Assembly: GCA_018822435.1 (NCBI GenBank)
Contig: JAHJKD010000010.1
Coordinates: 1-44,424 of the forward strand
Source of the DNA: Patescibacteria group bacterium
GTDB lineage: Bacteria > Patescibacteriota > Patescibacteriia > UBA9570 > JAHJKD01
Reading direction: 5' to 3'
Length of the DNA stretch: 44,424 nucleotides
Position numbers and translations under genes: made by a program. Position 1 is the first letter of the stretch, and every line of letters starts with the position of its first letter. The notes beneath the pieces were generated by a model. It was not told where the DNA came from. It made no database searches and saw only the letters and a program-made list of their open reading frames with translations. This document shows, piece by piece, positions 1-7,173 of this stretch.

Positions 1-84
1 ATATAATAATAATTATATATTAATCACACAACCCCCTAGACAAATAAATCAACATACTGTATAATATTTTCTGTATAAAAAAAT

Positions 85-159
85 GGAGTCGTGGTGTAGT
101 TTGGTTAACACATCCCCCTGTCACGGGGAAGATCGCGAGTTCGAATCTCGTCGACTCCG
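85..159 (+). tRNA. tRNA-Asp (anticodon GTC)
   Basis: Acceptor GGAGTCG (85-91) pairs with CGACTCC (152-158); anticodon arm CCCCCTGTCACGGGG; T-arm GCGAGTTCGAATCTCG; upstream TATAAT near 60. Confidence 0.93.
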
Positions 160-163
160 CTAG

Positions 164-682
164 ATGCCTAAAGGAGAACAAAAAAATCGCTTTCAAAAAA
201 AGGATGCCTGGTGGATCCTAGCTTATCCTTTCTATCAAATCATTGGCACGATCCGCCATGAAGGCAGCCATGCCCTGGCGGCCATGTGCGAAAGCGTGAA
301 AATTGAAAAATTCGTGTTTTGGCCGTCTTTTGTAAACGGAAAATTCAATTGGGGTTATGTAACCTGGACGCAGGAAGTGTCTTGGCTCGTTATCGCCGCG
401 CCCTATCTTTGCGATCTGGCCTGGTTTGCCGCCTTTTTTATCCTTCTGAAAAAAATAAAGATAAAACACCATTGGATCTGGATAAACCTATTAATCATCG
501 GATTGCTATCTCCCCTGCTGGATATGCTTTGGAACTACTTTCGGCTCGTTCTCGGCCGGGGCGATATTTTTAAGCTATTGGGCGCCTTGCCTGATTTTTC
601 CGTTCACATTTTTTTCATCGGCACTATTATCATGTTTTCCGTCGGCATATATTCAATAGCCCGGCGGCCTATTCTTCGGTAA
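164..682 (+). CDS. Membrane protein with HExxH-like motif (RHEGSHALAA), possible M50-like metallopeptidase
   Basis: 172-aa ORF with several hydrophobic segments; HEGSH fits HExxH. Confidence 0.6.
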   Translation: MPKGEQKNRFQKKDAWWILAYPFYQIIGTIRHEGSHALAAMCESVKIEKFVFWPSFVNGKFNWGYVTWTQEVSWLVIAAPYLCDLAWFAAFFILLKKIKIKHHWIWINLLIIGLLSPLLDMLWNYFRLVLGRGDIFKLLGALPDFSVHIFFIGTIIMFSVGIYSIARRPILR

Positions 683-1630
683 CCGGGATAAAGGCGTCCG
701 GCTAACATATGGAATATATCCATGGCGTAAGGCAAAACCATACGCCTTATTTATTTTATTTTTTCGCGTCGCATAATCAACAGAAAAAACTGGCAAACCG
801 GCTTTCTTGTACGGCTTCAAAGCTATCCGATCCCATTTACGCCATTTGTTTTTAATATTTCCAGATTTATAAGAATGCCATTTAACATCAGCCTTGCCCC
901 TGTAAGTAATGTTTTCCTGGGCAATGCCGTCAATGATGTTTAAATATCTTTTATTGCCTTTTACTAAATTAGCTCCGTTTTGAGCAATTAGCTTAAATTT
1001 CGGTTTTTTCTTGCGAGCGTGTTGTTTTATTTCTTTAATAAAAGCAATCATCTCGTCTTTCGGATCTACTCCGTCTCTTTCTGCTGCGGCTTTAACATCA
1101 GGGTCAGCATAAGCCTCAATCCAGTCCATATAAATTCCATCAAAATTATCATCAATAACTTGATTCAAAGCACTGTCTTTGTTATATATCATTATATCTT
1201 TCCATTCGTCTTGCCAATAAGCCACGGGAAAATTTCCAGACCATCCATCCGGATCTTTTGAAATGATAAAATCAGGATCCCCAACTTTCCAGTCATCCTG
1301 CCAATACCACCGCCATTCTTCTGCCTCGCCAATATCAACATAAGCAAAAACTCTTTTTCTAACTCCGGTTTGGCTGCCGTCGGTCGCCTTGATCTTCTTC
1401 ACCATCCGTTTTGTTTTAAAATTTGGTGTGGACTTGTCTGACCTAGTTGGTTCAAGCACAACCATATCAAACTTGGATTCTTTTATTTTCTTAACAGCGC
1501 CTTTTTTGTCTAGTTTTTGAATTTGATAAGCCCAATAATTTACATCCGATAAATTCCAATTATTTGCAGCCTTAGAGGCAACAGGAAAAAGTAAAAACAA
1601 AATTATTACAAATAAAAAAATCCTCCTCAT
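653..1630 (-). CDS. Exported TM1410/GH114-like (endo alpha-1,4 polygalactosaminidase family) protein
   Basis: Signal peptide; WAYQIQ, FDMVVLEPTRSD, YVDIGEAEEWRWYW, FDGIYMDWIEAY and GYIPYVSRTPLSRL resemble the family. Confidence 0.75.
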   Translation of the reverse strand: MRRIFLFVIILFLLFPVASKAANNWNLSDVNYWAYQIQKLDKKGAVKKIKESKFDMVVLEPTRSDKSTPNFKTKRMVKKIKATDGSQTGVRKRVFAYVDIGEAEEWRWYWQDDWKVGDPDFIISKDPDGWSGNFPVAYWQDEWKDIMIYNKDSALNQVIDDNFDGIYMDWIEAYADPDVKAAAERDGVDPKDEMIAFIKEIKQHARKKKPKFKLIAQNGANLVKGNKRYLNIIDGIAQENITYRGKADVKWHSYKSGNIKNKWRKWDRIALKPYKKAGLPVFSVDYATRKNKINKAYGFALRHGYIPYVSRTPLSRLPKNRPPGY

Positions 1631-2361
1631 TTTAATACAGTCCCGAGCTGGGTAGCCAGGGATGAAATCAATTTAAAATTAAGATGTGATATCTCAGTTT
1701 TATTATTATGAATAATATTTACAAAGCCTTTTTTCTTTCCCTTAACAACGATCGGGAAGCAAATCATCGAATATGTATCCCAAAAAACTTCTGGAAAATT
1801 CTTACACTTCTTTTCACTATTTTTATTAATCTCAAGAATAAATTCATTGGTTGAAATATGGCTTTCACACATTTCACATTTTAAATGAGATAAAACACTT
1901 TCAAATAATGCTTTATCAGTGTGGTAGTAAACTTTTGATTTCCTGTATCTTTTTTTGTCTTCGTCCCATAAAATAACCGTACAAAAATCAGCTTCAGCCA
2001 AACGGCCGGCAGTATTAACCACAAAAGAAATGGTTTCATTTTCTGTAAAGTCCGCTTTAGTTACGATCTTGCTGAAATTCGTCAGCATATCTATTTGCCG
2101 GTTCGCATTGCCAATATATTGATAAGAAGAAAAAAGCTCTTTCATGGTATCTTTGAGCTTTCTTTCTCTTTTAACAATGGCCCGGAAAGTAAAATCCAGA
2201 ACCAAAAGAATTGTCGCGATAACGATGACAAAGTTTACAATCGCCAACCAAGGAGCTACATCAAGCTCCCAAGCCATAAAAAGTCCGATTATTAAGGTCG
2301 GAACCATGGCCATGCCAAACACCAGCCACTTCAATGAACTCAAATTCTTTATTTCTTTCAT
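1627..2361 (-). CDS. Membrane-anchored GAF-domain-like protein
   Basis: Two N-terminal TM segments, then a GAF-like segment (MLTNFSKIVTKADFTENETISFVVNTAGRLAEADFCTVILWDEDKKRY). Confidence 0.6.
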   Translation of the reverse strand: MKEIKNLSSLKWLVFGMAMVPTLIIGLFMAWELDVAPWLAIVNFVIVIATILLVLDFTFRAIVKRERKLKDTMKELFSSYQYIGNANRQIDMLTNFSKIVTKADFTENETISFVVNTAGRLAEADFCTVILWDEDKKRYRKSKVYYHTDKALFESVLSHLKCEMCESHISTNEFILEINKNSEKKCKNFPEVFWDTYSMICFPIVVKGKKKGFVNIIHNNKTEISHLNFKLISSLATQLGTVLK

Positions 2362-2538
2362 ATTGGCACTTTTTTATTTGGGAAGTTATTATATACCATT
2401 TATCCACAATTATCAATAACCAAGATTAACCGTAATTAATTTGATTATCCAAAATTACTGATTCTCAAAATTATTTTTAATAAAAAATCATTAAAATCCC
2501 TAATTTAGGCTAATTTTTATAATCATGGTCAATCTTGG

Positions 2539-2567
2539 TTGACTTTCGGTTTTTCTTCGGTTATACT
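2539..2567 (+). promoter_or_regulatory. Sigma70-type promoter of the PolB cassette
   Basis: TTGACT (2539-2544), 17-bp spacer, TATACT (2562-2567), then exactly 6 nt before ATG 2574. Confidence 0.7.
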
Positions 2568-2573
2568 TTAAAT

Positions 2574-3095
2574 ATGCAAAATACTCTATCCCCGACAATC
2601 CTATCTGGCCCACCTGCCGTGCTTGGCCAGGGCATGCAAGAAGCTGTCCATATTCTCGCTAATGAGCCTATTTTAGTCATAGACGGCTCTAACCGCTTTC
2701 GTATGGATCACTTAGCTAAAATGGCGCGTATTCTTCATGTTCCTCCGCACAAGGTCCTAAAAAACGTCTACCTCTCTCGCGCCTTTACCTGCCATCAAAT
2801 GACTGAACTTATCTGCCGTCGCACTTACACAGCTTTGCGTGAAAAAAACAGCCAGCACCTGATTCTAACTGGTTTACTAGATACTTATTATGATGAAAAT
2901 ATATCATTCACTGAAGCAAAAAAACTCTTAGAAAGAACCATTGCCAGCCTCAAGCGCATTTCTAAAATCGCCAAGCTAACCATTGTCCAACCTCAGTGGC
3001 ATGAAATCAGTGGCCCGCGCACAGAATTTTTGAATATATTAAATAAAGAAATCACCCATGGGCCGCACCCTACCCTCAATCAATTGGCAAATTGA
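2574..3095 (+). CDS. RadA/RecA-superfamily-like protein lacking a Walker A motif
   Basis: ILVIDGSNRFRMDHLAKMARILHVPPHKVLKNVYLSRAFTCHQMTEL resembles the RadA/Rad51 'IDTEGTFRPER...VLDNVAVARAFN.DHQ' segment; no GxxxxGK[ST]. Start refined from the ORF start at 2535. Confidence 0.65.
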   Translation: MQNTLSPTILSGPPAVLGQGMQEAVHILANEPILVIDGSNRFRMDHLAKMARILHVPPHKVLKNVYLSRAFTCHQMTELICRRTYTALREKNSQHLILTGLLDTYYDENISFTEAKKLLERTIASLKRISKIAKLTIVQPQWHEISGPRTEFLNILNKEITHGPHPTLNQLAN

Positions 3096-3318
3096 AGAAG
3101 AACGCCATGCCTGGCATGCGTTCCGCCGCGCCCTTAGAAAAGAAGACCGCGTTTCTTTTGACGCGCTTTGGCGCTATGCCAAATTGCACGCCGCCGAAAG
3201 TTCTATGGCCTCCCGCGCCCTGCCCATTGAATCCATGTTTCTTTCTATGCTTTTGGAACAGCAGAAACAGATAGATAAATTAAAAAAATATGCAAAAAAT
3301 AACCGCCTGGATACTTGA
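3058..3318 (+). CDS. Small conserved-position protein between the RadA-like and polB genes
   Basis: 86-aa ORF overlapping both neighbours (38 bp and 29 bp), same strand, translationally coupled layout. Confidence 0.6.
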   Translation: MGRTLPSINWQIEEERHAWHAFRRALRKEDRVSFDALWRYAKLHAAESSMASRALPIESMFLSMLLEQQKQIDKLKKYAKNNRLDT

Positions 3319-5647
3319 CGTCTACCCGGACGAAACCGGCATGGTTATTTGGCTTATAGATAAAACCGGCCGCCATTTTCGCACCCATCACCATTGGCAA
3401 CCGACCTTGCATTTGCAGGTCGCCCCGCCGGACGAACGCGCCTTTGCCGCTCTTATCCGCCAATACAGCAATCATCTTAATATTAAAAACGATCGGAAAT
3501 ACGACGTCTTTCATAAATGGCAAAAAATCCTCACCATCAAGCTCTCCTCCCCTCTTATTCTTGATCGCATCAGCCGCCAAATCCAGAAAAATATGATCCA
3601 CTCGCTTTACTGGCAAGGCAATCTGGATCCGGCTCAAATGTATCTCTATGAAAACGGCTTGTTCTGTTTGGCTTACTGCGAATTTCATCTTGATAATAAC
3701 AATGAAATCACAAAAATTATTTTAAAAGATGACCGGGAAGCCACCGAATTTGCCATGCCGCCCCTAAAAACTATAAACATCAAAACAGCTGGCCGCAAAA
3801 CCAATCCCAAACATGCTCTGCTAAATGACTTAGAAATAGAATACGAAGGCCAGACCATTGTTTTAGAAAAAGACGAACCCAGACAAATGCTGGAAACCCT
3901 GGATACGATCCTGAAAAACTATGACCCGGACATTATTTTCTCCCGCTATGGCGACTCTTATATTTTCCCTCGCCTGGATAAATTCTGCCAACAAGCCCGC
4001 TTCCCTCTTTCTCTTAACCGCGACACCGGCAAAAACACCAGCTTTGGCCGCGAACACACTTACTTCACTTACGGTAAAATCGTCCATCGCGCTGGCATCG
4101 CTTCTCTTTTTGGACGGCTTCATATTGACCAACGCAATTCATTTTTATATAGAGAATCAAATTTAGAAGGCATAATAGAGCTGGCCCGCCTATCTTCTAT
4201 CCCGGTCCAAAAAATGGCCCGCTCCTCCATTGGCACAGCCATGAGCTCCATGGAATATGTCGTTGCTTACAAAAACGACATCATTATCCCGACGGCCAAG
4301 CAGGAGCCGGAAGACTTCAAATCCGGTGAGGCCCACCTTCTCTCTGATAAAGGCGGCCTTGTTTTCATGCCTAATGTCGGCTTTCATGAAAACGTCAGCG
4401 AAATCGATTTCGCTTCCATGTACCCGACCATCATGGTTAAATTCAATATTTCTCCGGAAACCATCAATTGCGATTGTTGTCCGGACGCGCCGACTGTGCC
4501 GGAAATCGGTTATCGCATTTGCCAAAAACAAAAAGGAATAATACCCGAAACCCTGGCCCCCATCCTTAAAAAAAGAGCTTACTACAAAGAGCTGCAAAAA
4601 AAAGCCGAAGCCAATAATGACATTGCCACTTATAATAAATATTACTTAAGACAAAATGCCTTAAAGTGGATTTTAGTCACTTGCTTTGGCTATCTTGGTT
4701 ATAAGAATGCCCGTTTTGGCAAAATCGATGCCCATGAATCTGTGACTGCTTACGGCCGTGAGATTCTGCTTCAAGCCAAGGACATCGCCGAATCTGAAGG
4801 CCATGAATTCTTGCATGCGATTGTTGATTCTTTATGGCTTAAACATGAAAGCGGACATCACCATGTCCGCCATAATGGCGAATTTTGTGAAATCCGCTTG
4901 CAAAACCTCTGTGATCGCATCAGTAATGAAACAAAAATACCCATATCTTTAGAAGGCAATTACAAATGGATTTGCTTTGTCCCGTCTAAGATGGATTCCA
5001 AAATAGGAGCGGCCAACCGTTACTATGGCTGTTTTGAGAATGACACGCTCAAAATTCGCGGCATTGAAGCCCGGCGCCATGACACCCCGCCTCTTATAAA
5101 CGATTTCCAGCTTGATCTGCTTGCTCAAATGAGCAAACATAAAAACGTCAAAGCAATCCAAAAAAATCTGCCTAAATACTGGCAGCAATTTGAAGATCTC
5201 CTGCATAATCTCTTCGATGGTGAAATAGACGTGGAAGATCTGGTCATATCCAAAAACCTTTCCCGCGACCCAGACAGCTTTGCCGTGGAAACACATACCG
5301 CCATTGCGGCCAAAGAAATGCTTGGCCGCGGCATGAAAGTAGGCGCTGGTGACCAGGTACAATATATTATCACTGATGCCGAATCTGAAGACCGCACTTC
5401 CCGAGTGCGCTGTTTTGGCCACATGGATGCTGACTGGGCTTATGACGCTAAAAAGTACGGCGAACTCCTTATCCGCTCATTCACGTCCCTTTTTTCCTGT
5501 TTTGGGTATGACGATGAATATATGTTAAAATGGTATAAAGATTGGATTAATAAAAATTATGAAAATTTACATCGGCACAAGCGGTTGGAGCTATCCCACG
5601 GGCCCAAACAAATGGAAGGGCGTCTTCTACCCCAAAGGCAAAATTGA
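3290..5647 (+). CDS. Family B DNA polymerase, divergent/degenerate type (PolB2-like)
   Basis: Motif A EIDFASMYPTIM, motif B RQNALKWILVTCFGYLGYKNARFG, motif C AIVDSLWLK (second Asp missing); exo motifs degenerate (NIK, YRESN). Confidence 0.88.
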   Translation: MQKITAWILDVYPDETGMVIWLIDKTGRHFRTHHHWQPTLHLQVAPPDERAFAALIRQYSNHLNIKNDRKYDVFHKWQKILTIKLSSPLILDRISRQIQKNMIHSLYWQGNLDPAQMYLYENGLFCLAYCEFHLDNNNEITKIILKDDREATEFAMPPLKTINIKTAGRKTNPKHALLNDLEIEYEGQTIVLEKDEPRQMLETLDTILKNYDPDIIFSRYGDSYIFPRLDKFCQQARFPLSLNRDTGKNTSFGREHTYFTYGKIVHRAGIASLFGRLHIDQRNSFLYRESNLEGIIELARLSSIPVQKMARSSIGTAMSSMEYVVAYKNDIIIPTAKQEPEDFKSGEAHLLSDKGGLVFMPNVGFHENVSEIDFASMYPTIMVKFNISPETINCDCCPDAPTVPEIGYRICQKQKGIIPETLAPILKKRAYYKELQKKAEANNDIATYNKYYLRQNALKWILVTCFGYLGYKNARFGKIDAHESVTAYGREILLQAKDIAESEGHEFLHAIVDSLWLKHESGHHHVRHNGEFCEIRLQNLCDRISNETKIPISLEGNYKWICFVPSKMDSKIGAANRYYGCFENDTLKIRGIEARRHDTPPLINDFQLDLLAQMSKHKNVKAIQKNLPKYWQQFEDLLHNLFDGEIDVEDLVISKNLSRDPDSFAVETHTAIAAKEMLGRGMKVGAGDQVQYIITDAESEDRTSRVRCFGHMDADWAYDAKKYGELLIRSFTSLFSCFGYDDEYMLKWYKDWINKNYENLHRHKRLELSHGPKQMEGRLLPQRQN

Positions 5648-6437
5648 CGAACTGACATATTTCTCTGAACGCTTCAATACGGTCGAGATCAATGTCACTT
5701 TCTACCGCCTTATCCCGGATACGTTTTCAAATTCCTGGGTCAAGAAGACTCCTAAGGATTTTAAGTTTTCCGTAAAACTATTCCAGAAATTTACGCATCC
5801 AAAAATGTTCGAGGACATGACTGGTAAATCTGGTGAAATCGTAAAAAAAGACGTGGATATTTTTAAAAAATCATTAGATCCCTTTATCAAAGCAAAAAAA
5901 TTCGCCACTTTACTTGTTCAATTCCCTTATCGCTTCCATGCGGATGAAGCCGGTTTAGAAACATTGGGTGATATATTGCACGAATTCAAAGAATACCCAA
6001 AAACAGTTGAATTCCGGCATCCTTCTTTTCTAGGCAGTGATGAGGCCTATAGAATGTTGGAAGATTCAAAAACTCCCTGGGTCAATGTCGATGACCCGTT
6101 CGGCCGCTTTCATCGCTTCTGCCCTTTTGGCGACTATCAGTATCTTCGCCTTCACGGCCATAATAAAAAAGACTGGTATTCTAAAGCAAAAGATGCTGAC
6201 CGCGATGCCCGTTATGATTATTACTACACGCCCGAAGAAATAAAAAAAGTCAGCCAAGAAATCCTTAATCTGCCTGACAAAACAAAAGCTGTTTATGTTT
6301 ATTTCAATAATCACCCGTCTGCTAAAGCCGCGGCTAATGCCCTGATGCTGAAAAACGAACTCGGTGAAAAAATTACTGAAGAGTACAATCCTGAATTTCT
6401 TAATAAATTCAAAGACCTAAAAAAAATTACCAACTAA
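5559..6437 (+). CDS. DUF72 (YecE-like) family protein
   Basis: MKIYIGTSGWSYPTGPNKWKGVFYP...LTYFSERFNTVEINVTFYRLP-like start; KTVEFRHPSFL; YLRLHGH; YVYFNNH. Confidence 0.9.
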   Translation: MKIYIGTSGWSYPTGPNKWKGVFYPKGKIDELTYFSERFNTVEINVTFYRLIPDTFSNSWVKKTPKDFKFSVKLFQKFTHPKMFEDMTGKSGEIVKKDVDIFKKSLDPFIKAKKFATLLVQFPYRFHADEAGLETLGDILHEFKEYPKTVEFRHPSFLGSDEAYRMLEDSKTPWVNVDDPFGRFHRFCPFGDYQYLRLHGHNKKDWYSKAKDADRDARYDYYYTPEEIKKVSQEILNLPDKTKAVYVYFNNHPSAKAAANALMLKNELGEKITEEYNPEFLNKFKDLKKITN

Positions 6438-6474
6438 AAGCCCAGCCCCGCGCATGGCGGGGCCAGACCTGGCT

Positions 6475-6546
6475 TGGACCCGACGAGAATCGAACTCGTT
6501 CTTCACGCTTGTCAACGGCGTTGTGCGGCCATTACACTACGGGCCC
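6475..6546 (-). tRNA. tRNA, probably Val (GAC by loop motif TTGACAA); anticodon arm is irregular
   Basis: Acceptor GGGCCCG/CGGGTCC, D-arm GTGT/GCAC, T-arm ACGAGTTCGATTCTCGT are clear; anticodon region ACGCCGTTGACAAGCGT. Confidence 0.7.
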
Positions 6547-6567
6547 ATAGGCCCATAATAATAAAAG

Positions 6568-6592
6568 AAAAACACCCGGAAATGGGTGTTTT
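6568..6592. terminator. Symmetric (bidirectional) hairpin terminator
   Basis: AAAACACCC-GGAAAT-GGGTGTTTT with A/T tracts on both sides. Confidence 0.6.
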
Positions 6593-6747
6593 CTCTGACA
6601 AGCGTGTTGGCCCATAGTTATGGACACAACGCCAATATATCAATAATATATTAATTTGTCTCACCTGTCAATCCATTTTTCAACAATTATTATTAAAAAT
6701 TACTTCCAAATCAAGGCTAATCCAATAAATCCTGGTCAATCCTGGTT

Positions 6748-7167
6748 TCATTTTTCCCTAAATCCGAAATCCCGCCACTCCATTACATAATCCCCTATTT
6801 CACTGCTGACTGCTAAATCATTCAACCCGTCATTATCTACATCTTTTATTTCCATATCAAATATCTCATGCGGGATCGTTGAAGAGCCCCATTGCAATTC
6901 CGGCTCCCCTGTCTCCAGCTTGTAAACGAATAAATGATTGCCGTAATCATCTATATTTTTATCCAGCCAAAAAGGCAGGTCCGGGCCGTAATAACCCCTT
7001 TTTTCCAAAACCACTAATTTTTCATCAAGACCGTCATTATCGACGTCCCCGATCACGGAAAATTTAATTTTTTGCGAAGCGCCGGCCAGCGGCCATAAAA
7101 GCCAAATTAAAAGGATGCCGATAATAATTATTATGATGGCTATAATTATAAAATGCCTTTTTTTCAT
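6748..7167 (-). CDS. VCBS/FG-GAP-like repeat exported protein
   Basis: N-terminal TM; two DxDxDG-type repeats (GDVDNDGLDEKLVV, KDVDNDGLNDLAVSS). Confidence 0.65.
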   Translation of the reverse strand: MKKRHFIIIAIIIIIIGILLIWLLWPLAGASQKIKFSVIGDVDNDGLDEKLVVLEKRGYYGPDLPFWLDKNIDDYGNHLFVYKLETGEPELQWGSSTIPHEIFDMEIKDVDNDGLNDLAVSSEIGDYVMEWRDFGFREK

Positions 7168-7173
7168 TTATGA

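Noticed and set aside
724-764. GGCGTA...TACGCC hairpin followed by a T-rich tract, looking like a terminator for the 164..682 gene
   Set aside because: It lies inside the conserved C-terminal coding part (NKAYGFALRHGYIPYVSR) of the GH114-like gene; may be coincidental, so not called.
4190-5424. Several 90-160-aa minus-strand ORFs inside polB
   Set aside because: Shadow ORFs of a clearly coding + strand gene; no recognisable domains.
6445-6463. GCCCCGC/GCGGGGC hairpin after DUF72 as a terminator
   Set aside because: Strong stem but no U-tract follows, and it abuts the tRNA 3' end; not enough support to call.
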